IMG/VR virus record: IMGVR_UViG_3300037189_026082
Location: 1 to 35,330 of that record
Length of the DNA stretch: 35,330 bases
Direction: 5' to 3' (one strand)
Source of the DNA: a virus
Shown here: positions 29,731-35,330 of the stretch, piece after piece
Numbering within the stretch: position 1 is the first letter of the stretch
How the letters are laid out: every line of letters begins with the position of its first letter
Program-made: the position numbers and the translations under genes
Notes under the pieces: generated by a model
What the model was told of the DNA's origin: nothing
Seen by the model: the letters and a program-made list of their open reading frames with translations, nothing else
Database searches by the model: none

Positions 29731-31956
29731 TTAGCCAGTCTCCCTGCGAACCAGCCGAGGCTTATGCAGGAAAGATTCAGCCAAAAACATGCCAGCCTCA
29801 AGCAGGATATCTCGGCGGAGCAAAGGAACCATATCTTCAGGCCAATTGCGCTCTGAATATTCCAAAAGCTTAAATTCTTGATCCGATAATTCCCCTCCAA
29901 TTAGATAGGTGTGTAAAATTTTGGCCTTGCGAACTCGTAGAGCCAGTTCTTGTTCAGCCTTGCCTTTCAGTTCCCGATTTTTCGTTTCCTCAGCCTGAGC
30001 TAAGAACTTTTCCCGATTTTCTAAATTTTCCCGCTTTTTCTGTTGGGAGGCCAGATCGATCACATTATCTGGATTCCCCATTTCCGAATTTTTAATGATT
30101 TGTGGCAAGCTTTCAATCGCCACCGCAGTTTCTAAAACATCCACTTCCACAGTGAGCGCCTTGGCTGGATCTGCCTTGATCTCTTTCTGCTTCTGCCTTG
30201 CCTTTCTCAAGGTATCTTTGGACATACGCTCAATCTCCTTAAAGTTTTGAGCTTGCGCCATAGCGATAGATTGAAGCTGTTCAGGAGGTAGGGCATCTCG
30301 CCAGTAAGCCTTACCCAGAGATTCCGATAAAGAAGAATCCTTATAAAGGTTGATTTGATAAGGATCTTCCGAGTCATAGCGGACATGAACCTTTGATCCG
30401 ACCTCAATACCCACAGCCACATAGAGCCGAGAGTTCAATTCAATCCCCTGCCGACGAACGAGTCGATCCGCACTTTTGAGAGAAATCAAATCGAGGTACT
30501 CAAATTTCTCAATGCGCCTAGGCATCCACCCCTGAGCCATCGAATCAGAAAGCTTGCGGATAGGAGAGCAATCAATACCACTATGTTCCCGATTGTGGTA
30601 GTCCGCACACCACTGGTCTGACCATTCCTGGAATTGATCCGAGGTCATCTCCAAATCCACTTCCTTCTCGTTCTCCCAGCGATCGCGTATTTTTGTTCGC
30701 TGCTCAATCGAGCATCCGATATAGCCTGGTAGCACCTCTACGAGATCATGCTGATAAGTCCCGAAGAAACGCTCGATAAAGGGCTTTTCCTTTGGAGAAT
30801 AAGGGTTACAGGCATGAATATCGACGTTAAGGAAATCCAAGAACTCGGTAACTTGCTTGCTCTTAAAGGGTTTCCCGTTATCCCTTCTAAGCTTTTCGGG
30901 TATTCCCCAATCCTGAATCGCGGCTTTGAGCAAAGCAAGGACTGAATCAGTGCGATCGCGTTCGGCTATGAGCACCTTAGCCCGACGGGTATACACATCA
31001 ATCAAGGCAAGAGCGGTGTACCGCTTCTTCTTCCAGATTCCATCTTGCTCGAATTTCAGCATGATGTCAGTCGGAGAAGCGTCGACTTCCCACACCTGAT
31101 TCGGTCGGCTTACATCCTGATCCCTCTTGCCAAAAGCAGGAGAGGTATCGAGCCCCTTGTAAATCCCGTACTCTTGAGGATTGCTTTGGGCAAAATTTTG
31201 CACCCAATAGCGAATCTGCCGAGCAGTGGGAAGTACGATTAATTCGTGGTAATTCTTGAGCATATAGAGGATCTTCCCTGCGGAAAAAATCCCTTGAGCC
31301 AGACAAATCTTGACAGCCTCGGCTATTTCAGGGAGCATATCTATCAAGGATTTGCCCTTGCGTGTGGACAGCGATCGCCCATCACAAATAGCGAAGATGG
31401 AATTTTTCTCCCTGAGCGCTTGCCTTTTAGCCAAAAGCGTTGATCGGCTTAGACTAGGAATCAAACCATAGGTTTCTGAGGAGATAGAATCAAAAGCCTT
31501 GCCATTATATAGAGTGCAGAAATTGATCTGAGCCTGTATTTTAGGGAGATCACAGCCCAGAACATAGGACTCATAAGCTTTCTGTATCTCTAGATGAGCC
31601 TGAAAACGGGGAACGAACCAATCCCCAAAGCTTGAACTATTTGGAGCGGATTCAGGCAATCCCTCAAACTCAGCTTTCCAATATTTCTCCTGCATTTGCC
31701 GCACCGATAAAGGGGCAGGATTCAGGTATGGATCGTTGGCGATCGCTTGAGCAAGCCGATCTTTTTCAAGGGTTCTCAGATGAGCCTGAGTCCCAGGTGG
31801 CAAAGAATCAAAATGATACTCTAAAGTTTCGCCGCCAATCCCCTTAGCAGATCGGGATACCCAATCTTCTCTCTTGCCCTTTTGGATCAATCCTTGGCGA
31901 GTAGAAGGCATTCCAGGCAAATTCAATAATTCCGAAGATTTGTACCAAAGCTGCAT
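29731..31956 (-). CDS. MuA-like DDE transposase
   Basis: A 741-aa protein. The N-terminus (QLWYKSSELLNLPGMPSTRQ, then QGLIQKGKREDWVSRSAKG) is the Mu-type winged HTH. The integrase core has D292 (VWEVDASP), D359 (RRDNGKPF) and E395 (KEKPFIERFFG). The D-E distance is 36, close to D,D-35-E and shorter than in MuA. A C-terminal SH3-like part and a basic coiled region follow (RKARQKQKEIKADP). It cuts the phage ends and joins them to target DNA in integration and replication. Confidence 0.92.
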   Translation of the reverse strand: MQLWYKSSELLNLPGMPSTRQGLIQKGKREDWVSRSAKGIGGETLEYHFDSLPPGTQAHLRTLEKDRLAQAIANDPYLNPAPLSVRQMQEKYWKAEFEGLPESAPNSSSFGDWFVPRFQAHLEIQKAYESYVLGCDLPKIQAQINFCTLYNGKAFDSISSETYGLIPSLSRSTLLAKRQALREKNSIFAICDGRSLSTRKGKSLIDMLPEIAEAVKICLAQGIFSAGKILYMLKNYHELIVLPTARQIRYWVQNFAQSNPQEYGIYKGLDTSPAFGKRDQDVSRPNQVWEVDASPTDIMLKFEQDGIWKKKRYTALALIDVYTRRAKVLIAERDRTDSVLALLKAAIQDWGIPEKLRRDNGKPFKSKQVTEFLDFLNVDIHACNPYSPKEKPFIERFFGTYQHDLVEVLPGYIGCSIEQRTKIRDRWENEKEVDLEMTSDQFQEWSDQWCADYHNREHSGIDCSPIRKLSDSMAQGWMPRRIEKFEYLDLISLKSADRLVRRQGIELNSRLYVAVGIEVGSKVHVRYDSEDPYQINLYKDSSLSESLGKAYWRDALPPEQLQSIAMAQAQNFKEIERMSKDTLRKARQKQKEIKADPAKALTVEVDVLETAVAIESLPQIIKNSEMGNPDNVIDLASQQKKRENLENREKFLAQAEETKNRELKGKAEQELALRVRKAKILHTYLIGGELSDQEFKLLEYSERNWPEDMVPLLRRDILLEAGMFLAESFLHKPRLVRRETG

Positions 31957-31958
31957 AG

Positions 31959-32195
31959 CTACTGATCTCCATCCTGAATAAATTGAACCGTATATTCAGA
32001 GAAAATCCTTCTGAATGTGGGATATCTAGAAGAAAGATCAATCAAAAGCAATCCATTAGAAACGGACTCCTCCAAAACCGCATTTTTCTTTACGCCTCTA
32101 TTTTCGGCAATCGCACAAATTCTATGGTGAAGGTCGCTCCCCAACCGCACCAGAGGCTTAGATCGAACTGGCTCCGATTTCTTAGAAACAATCAT
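31959..32195 (-). CDS. RHH-like early regulator
   Basis: Start ATG 32195 fits the promoter (start point near 32219); a frame from 32264 would cross the -10 box. 78 residues. The segment VRLGSDLHHRICAIAENRGV, then KKNAVLEESVSNGLLLI reads like a ribbon-helix-helix domain. It lies two bases from the transposase start, in the position of ner in Mu. Likely an early DNA-binding regulator. Confidence 0.6.
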   Translation of the reverse strand: MIVSKKSEPVRSKPLVRLGSDLHHRICAIAENRGVKKNAVLEESVSNGLLLIDLSSRYPTFRRIFSEYTVQFIQDGDQ

Positions 32196-32225
32196 ACATT
32201 GTGAATCCCACTCTACAATATTGCC

Positions 32226-32270
32226 AATATACCCCATCATTGGGAATTGTGCAACAGGTTTCACAATTCC
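32226..32270. promoter_or_regulatory. Early promoter with overlapping operator
   Basis: On the minus strand TTGCAC (32254-32249) and TATATT (32231-32226) are 17 bases apart. Inverted repeat GGAATTGTG (32243-32251) / CACAATTCC (32262-32270) covers the -35 box. A related half-site ATTGTGAATCC lies closer to the gene (near 32214-32224). Bound repressor would block early transcription. Confidence 0.65.
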
Positions 32271-32347
32271 ATGACAATAAATCTTTACAAGCAGATGACA
32301 GCCGCCTAATTTCAGACTATAGTTAAAGCACTATACCCTATTAAGAA

Positions 32348-32929
32348 ATGTGCTACACAGTACCCCAAAAAGCAGAACCAGTACAGCTTAAAGCAAAAGT
32401 CTGGACAAAAAGAGGACTAATTTTCCTTGGTGTTCTTGTACGCCAATCAAGAGAAGCCCTTAAAATCAGCTTGGATGGAGCCAGCGATTTAATTTTTGAC
32501 AGAACTGGAGAAAGGATCTCCAAAAAGACCATAGGGAATGTTGAAAACAGTTCTGGAATGCCGACCTGGAACACCTTCGCAGTAATTTCAGCCGCAAGAA
32601 TGGTAACGAATCCAGAGAACGGAAAATTTCTCGACGAGCAAGATTTTCTAAATATTGCCAGCGAATTTTACCGCCCAAAAATCATGGAACTAGCAAAAAT
32701 GATCGATTTGGCGATCGCGCTCAACAACTTAGACAAAAGCCAAGTCTATAATAAATCACAGATATTGCGCCTAGGAGAAATGAGCAGAGAACGGTTTGAC
32801 GCAATACTAGAAGGAAGCCAGACGGTCACTGACGATGAAGTCCGTATCATCCGAGAATTGGTAGATCCAGACGAGCAAGCATTTTCAGAAACCGAATGGC
32901 TAGAAGCAGCAGGACTAATAGAACAGTAG
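32348..32929 (+). CDS. Phage repressor-like HTH protein
   Basis: A 193-aa protein divergent from the early operon. Residues about 20-85 form an XRE-like HTH (RGLIFLGVLVRQSREALKIS, ERISKKTIGNVENSSGMPTW). A second helical part (NKSQILRLGEMSRERFDAIL, then TVTDDEVRIIRELVDPDEQA) may dimerise or bind a ligand. No LexA-type Ser/Lys protease pair is seen, so induction may not follow the RecA route. A candidate promoter lies at about 32293 (TTTACA). Confidence 0.65.
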   Translation: MCYTVPQKAEPVQLKAKVWTKRGLIFLGVLVRQSREALKISLDGASDLIFDRTGERISKKTIGNVENSSGMPTWNTFAVISAARMVTNPENGKFLDEQDFLNIASEFYRPKIMELAKMIDLAIALNNLDKSQVYNKSQILRLGEMSRERFDAILEGSQTVTDDEVRIIRELVDPDEQAFSETEWLEAAGLIEQ

Positions 32930-32930
32930 A

Positions 32931-33197
32931 TCAGCCACGGTGAGAAGTACGACCGAAGCGATCCGTACCTACCATGAAAATAATAGTAGAGCCAATCCCC
33001 AAAGTAAAAATAGCGGATAAAAGGTTACTACGGGAAGCCCAAAATTTTCGAGCCAGTTCCATAGAGAGAAAATCTATATAGAGGATCGAGGCGCCATTCT
33101 CAAAAGCTGGCCACATTTTTAGACCAAACAACTCCGGGGATTCCGCAACCCATGCAACCACTTGATCTAAAGACAAAGGTTCTAAAGTTGAACGCAT
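32931..33197 (-). CDS. Small protein with one membrane segment
   Basis: An 88-aa protein convergent with the repressor gene, one base apart. The N-terminus is polar (STLEPLSLDQVVAWVAESPE); residues about 58-76 are hydrophobic (NLLSAIFTLGIGSTIIFMVG), and the end is basic (RFGRTSHRG). Possible lysogeny-expressed membrane protein such as superinfection exclusion, by analogy only. Confidence 0.5.
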   Translation of the reverse strand: MRSTLEPLSLDQVVAWVAESPELFGLKMWPAFENGASILYIDFLSMELARKFWASRSNLLSAIFTLGIGSTIIFMVGTDRFGRTSHRG

Positions 33198-33326
33198 AAC
33201 AGGAAAAAAGACGCAGCTACGGGGAAAACATACTAATCATATAATACAGAAGCTTTATTACATAGGAACTGATCTAGATCACAAGTCCCTTAAATGATTA
33301 GCTCTAGAAACAAGCCTAAAACCTTT

Positions 33327-33385
33327 TAACTGTAAACAGATTTAGTTGCTAACTGTAAACAGATTTAGTTGCTAACTGTAAACAG
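33327..33385 (+). repeat. Tandem 23-bp repeat (2.6 copies)
   Basis: Units start at 33327, 33350 and 33373. The core TAACTGTAAACAG is perfect in all three, and the remaining 10 bases (ATTTAGTTGC) in the first two. The period of 23 bp (about two helical turns) suits protein-binding sites. It lies in the 376-base gene-poor gap 33198-33573. The core recurs inverted at 35145-35157 with one change. Candidates: transposase end sites, an internal enhancer or iterons. Confidence 0.7.
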
Positions 33386-33573
33386 GCTGTATACTCTGAT
33401 TGTACAAGCTATTCGCGCCTAAACATTTTATTTTTACACAAGTTTTGCTTATACTCTCAGATGCACCACAAAGATTATACGAGCCACTCATCAAAAGTCA
33501 GCATCTAACAAACGATTTTGATTTACACTCTTTTCGTCTGCGAGAGCAAAACCTTATTGCAAATGACTATCAA

Positions 33574-33870
33574 CTATTCTGGACTTTTCTCCAACATTTC
33601 AACGCGATCGCTAACCGACTCAAGCCGACCATTGAGGATCTGCTGTTGTAATTCGGCCTCTTTCCGTGGGTACGAATTTTGCTCAATAGAATGCTTGAGG
33701 TCTGATACCCCTACTTCGACACTAACAACCCGCCGATCAAGGTAAACCACGCCAGCAACGAACGTCAGAGCAAGCCCAATAACAGCGATCACAGCCTCAA
33801 CCCTATCCCAAATAGAAAAGACAGACTTAGGCTCAGGCGGAGGAGGTGGAGGAGGAGAAAAGAACCACAT
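33574..33870 (-). CDS. Membrane-anchored coiled-coil protein (lysis region)
   Basis: Start ATG 33870 (GAGG 8 bases upstream). 98 residues: FFSPPPPPPPEPKS, a membrane segment (AVIAVIGLALTFVAGVVYL), then a coiled coil (VEVGVSDLKHSIEQNS, LNGRLESVSDRVEMLEKS). This topology fits small phage lysis proteins such as holin- or spanin-like factors. It lies next to the endolysin gene, although in the opposite direction. Confidence 0.5.
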   Translation of the reverse strand: MWFFSPPPPPPPEPKSVFSIWDRVEAVIAVIGLALTFVAGVVYLDRRVVSVEVGVSDLKHSIEQNSYPRKEAELQQQILNGRLESVSDRVEMLEKSPE

Positions 33871-33995
33871 AATACAAGCCTCAGAACCCCTTAAATCTAG
33901 CCAGAAAGCCATTACACAGTCAGGGGCTAAAATTAGCACATCAAACTAAAAGCCCTGAGAAATCCCCCAAATCCCGAAAACAATAGGAGAGGAAA

Positions 33996-34032
33996 GTAGG
34001 GGTCATAGCCCCGCGCTACAAAGGGGCTTTTT
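33996..34032 (+). promoter_or_regulatory. Switch-like leader: alternative hairpins before endolysin
   Basis: Hairpin 1 is GTAGGGG-tcatag-CCCC-gcgc-TAC (33996-34019). Hairpin 2 is AGCCCC (34007-34012) with GGGGCT (34023-34028) followed by TTTT, an intrinsic terminator. Both use CCCC 34009-34012, so they exclude each other. AAGGGG in the 3' arm of hairpin 2 is the only Shine-Dalgarno-like sequence before ATG 34035. Confidence 0.6.
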
Positions 34033-34034
34033 AT

Positions 34035-34790
34035 ATGATTGACAGAGCATTAAAACTGACGGAACTAAGCAAAGAACAATTAACAGCCCTACAAACTAAC
34101 CTCAAAGGAATAGGACTATACCAATCCGCAATAGACGGCTTATTAGGACCAGGAACTATAAACGCCTGGAAAACCTTCAAACAACAAAATCACTTAGCAG
34201 ACCCCCATCTAATTGGTCCTAGCAGCTACAAACAGCTAGAGAGCCAAAATAACAACCGATTAATTTCACGGGAAGACTTCAATAGAATATTCAAATATAC
34301 CAGCGAACGCGATCGCCAAAAATATTACGAGCCCATAAACCAAACCCTGAAAGAATTTCAGATAAATACTCCTGCCAGGATTGCCGCTTTTCTAGCACAG
34401 TTAGCCCATGAAAGCGGATCACTAAGGTACAGCGAAGAAATCGCTTCTGGAGCCGCCTACGAAGGGCGAAAAGACCTAGGCAATGTCAAAGTCGGAGACG
34501 GAAAACGGTATAAAGGCAGGGGCTTAATACAAGTCACCGGGCGACATAACTACACCAAATACGGCAAAATCCTAGGATTGCCCCTAGCAGAGAATCCAAA
34601 ACTAGCAGAAAACCCAACAAACTCCGCCAGAATAGCAGGAGCATACTGGCAAGCCTGTGGACTGAACAAATTGGCAGATAAAAATACCTTAGAAAGCTTC
34701 AAGCTAATATCCCGGCGCATCAACGGCGGGTACAACGGTCTAAGCGATCGCATAAACTACTGGAACCTCGCCAAATCAATCCTAACTTGA
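34035..34790 (+). CDS. Endolysin: peptidoglycan-binding plus GH19 domain
   Basis: A 251-aa protein. Residues 12-70 are a peptidoglycan-binding domain (LTALQTNLKGIGLYQSAIDG, LLGPGTINAWKTFKQQN). Residues 80-250 are a GH19 domain: IAAFLAQLAHESGSLRYSEE with catalytic E126, then GRGLIQVTGRHNY and GLSDRINYW near the end. GH19 phage enzymes cut the cell wall for release. No signal peptide is present, so a holin is needed. The start codon follows a terminator hairpin directly. Confidence 0.88.
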   Translation: MIDRALKLTELSKEQLTALQTNLKGIGLYQSAIDGLLGPGTINAWKTFKQQNHLADPHLIGPSSYKQLESQNNNRLISREDFNRIFKYTSERDRQKYYEPINQTLKEFQINTPARIAAFLAQLAHESGSLRYSEEIASGAAYEGRKDLGNVKVGDGKRYKGRGLIQVTGRHNYTKYGKILGLPLAENPKLAENPTNSARIAGAYWQACGLNKLADKNTLESFKLISRRINGGYNGLSDRINYWNLAKSILT

Positions 34791-35330
34791 TTCGTAGAAC
34801 CATCCTTATAAACCCATCTTTGGCGTAGAAACCCAAGATCGACCATTTTCTTGCTGTCGAGGAAATGGTCAGCGATACTGCCTTATTATCGCAATGACCT
34901 ATTTACTAAAATAAGCGCCGAAAACTTAGTCACTATTAAAGCGAACGATAACATGAGCATTGGTTTACTCGCATATGCAAGTCAACCATACTGGATTTTT
35001 TAGCGGCTTTAGTCAACTAGGGCGTAACGTATCAAGCAACAATGCTCAGAGACAACCCCAAAGTTACCAGTTCCTTTTTGCAGCCTTAATAAGAATCTCT
35101 CGCAATTGTAAAAAAAATCGGGGAAAAAAGTCATTTGTCATTTTCTGCTTACAGTTACAAAGAGTGTAAACAGCCCTCAAACCCAGATAGACTCGACACT
35201 TCCCGCATCTTCCCACATCACACCTTAGATCCGAGATGATTTGTCATCTTACATGCAGTTCAACAAATTAGACGCCTAGAGTCTATGGGAGTTTTTCCTC
35301 CTGGGATTGAACCCCCAAAAAGTATCATTA
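34791..35330. other. Gene-poor right end with site-like repeats and protein-like fragments
   Basis: No convincing gene in 540 bases. One frame (34828-35001) reads as protein (SAENLVTIKANDNMSIGLLA) and ends in a stop, and another takes over (34960-35169, NHTGFFSGFSQLGRNVSSNN), which may be the remains of one gene. TTTGTCAT occurs at 35134-35141 and again near 35240. The last 50 bases show no further structure. This may be the phage end or flanking DNA. Confidence 0.35.
35136..35173 (+). repeat. Cluster of transposase-site-like sequences
   Basis: TGTCATTTTCTG at 35136 opens like Mu/Tn7/Tn402-type element ends. Directly inside, CTGCTTACAGTTA (35145-35157) is the reverse complement of the 33327 repeat core with one change, and TGTAAACAG (35165-35173) matches the core again in direct orientation. 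Confidence 0.4.

Noticed and set aside
29625-29900. 92-residue longer N-terminus for MuB
   Set aside because: It would cross a strong hairpin and the end of the transposase gene, and has no ATPase-like sequence.
28478-32195. CRISPR-associated (Tn7-like CAST) transposon instead of a phage
   Set aside because: The transposase and ATPase are adjacent, but there is no TniQ, Cas gene or CRISPR array, and packaging genes follow.
33327-33385. CRISPR array
   Set aside because: The units are directly adjacent 23-bp repeats with no spacers.
33400-33651. 83-codon plus-strand frame next to the repeat array
   Set aside because: It overlaps most of the minus-strand membrane/coiled-coil gene, has no ribosome site and reads poorly as protein.
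35300-35330. tRNA-like GGGATTGAACCCC text
   Set aside because: No acceptor, anticodon or D arms can be folded around it within the window.

Overview
The window holds most of a transposable (Mu-like) phage or prophage of a cyanobacterium. Evidence for a cyanobacterial host is about 25 copies (counted by eye) of the octamer GCGATCGC (HIP1), where fewer than one is expected by chance, plus a secreted protein with a PEP-CTERM-like tail. The Mu-like nature rests on a MuA-type DDE transposase, a MuB-type AAA+ ATPase, a Mor-type activator, gp27/gp28-type terminase subunits and a MuF-type head protein. No contractile-sheath gene is seen, and the tail-tube to chaperone order suggests a siphovirus-type (B3/D3112-like) virion.

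Layout, read from right to left, the main direction of transcription. 34791-35330: no convincing gene, with transposase-site-like repeats. 33574-34790: lysis region, with a GH19 endolysin (+) preceded by two mutually exclusive RNA hairpins and a membrane/coiled-coil protein (-). 33327-33385: 2.6 tandem copies of a 23-bp repeat. 32348-32929: repressor-like gene (+), divergent from an early promoter (about 32226-32254) that overlaps an inverted-repeat operator. 32195-21086: early operon (-), comprising an RHH-like protein, MuA, MuB, a Zn-ribbon/HTH protein, several unknowns, a large ParB-like protein carrying an array of SH3-like barrels, a multi-HTH protein and small unknowns. 20937-20533: Mor-type activator behind its own operator and a terminator. 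20549-18516: small terminase, a 27-aa membrane microprotein, large terminase. 18266-16857: the portal gene, in its canonical place but inverted. 16820-15879: MuF-type protein.

15779-5946 is a roughly 10-kb accessory zone of mixed orientation inserted between MuF and the scaffold gene, which are usually close together. It carries KTSC, SAP, DUF2511, HU, DUF1653 and PEP-CTERM-like genes, an antirepressor facing two small XRE regulators across a palindrome-rich promoter, and a 740-aa unknown protein followed by a decayed gene. 5853-1 is the structural operon (-): scaffold, decoration protein, major capsid, head-tail connectors, tail terminator, tail tube, and a tail-assembly chaperone with a -1 frameshift extension. 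It runs off the left edge towards the expected tape-measure gene.

Most notable observations: (1) an A-AAA-AAA slippery site joining two reading frames of the tail chaperone; (2) an RNA switch-like leader on the endolysin whose terminator arm also contains the only Shine-Dalgarno-like sequence; (3) a ParB-SH3 array fusion in the early operon; (4) an inverted portal gene; (5) a homologous 60-65 residue module in both the decoration and the tail-tube proteins; (6) a tandem 23-bp repeat related to sites 1.8 kb away. All functional assignments come from reading motifs and gene order; no database search was run.
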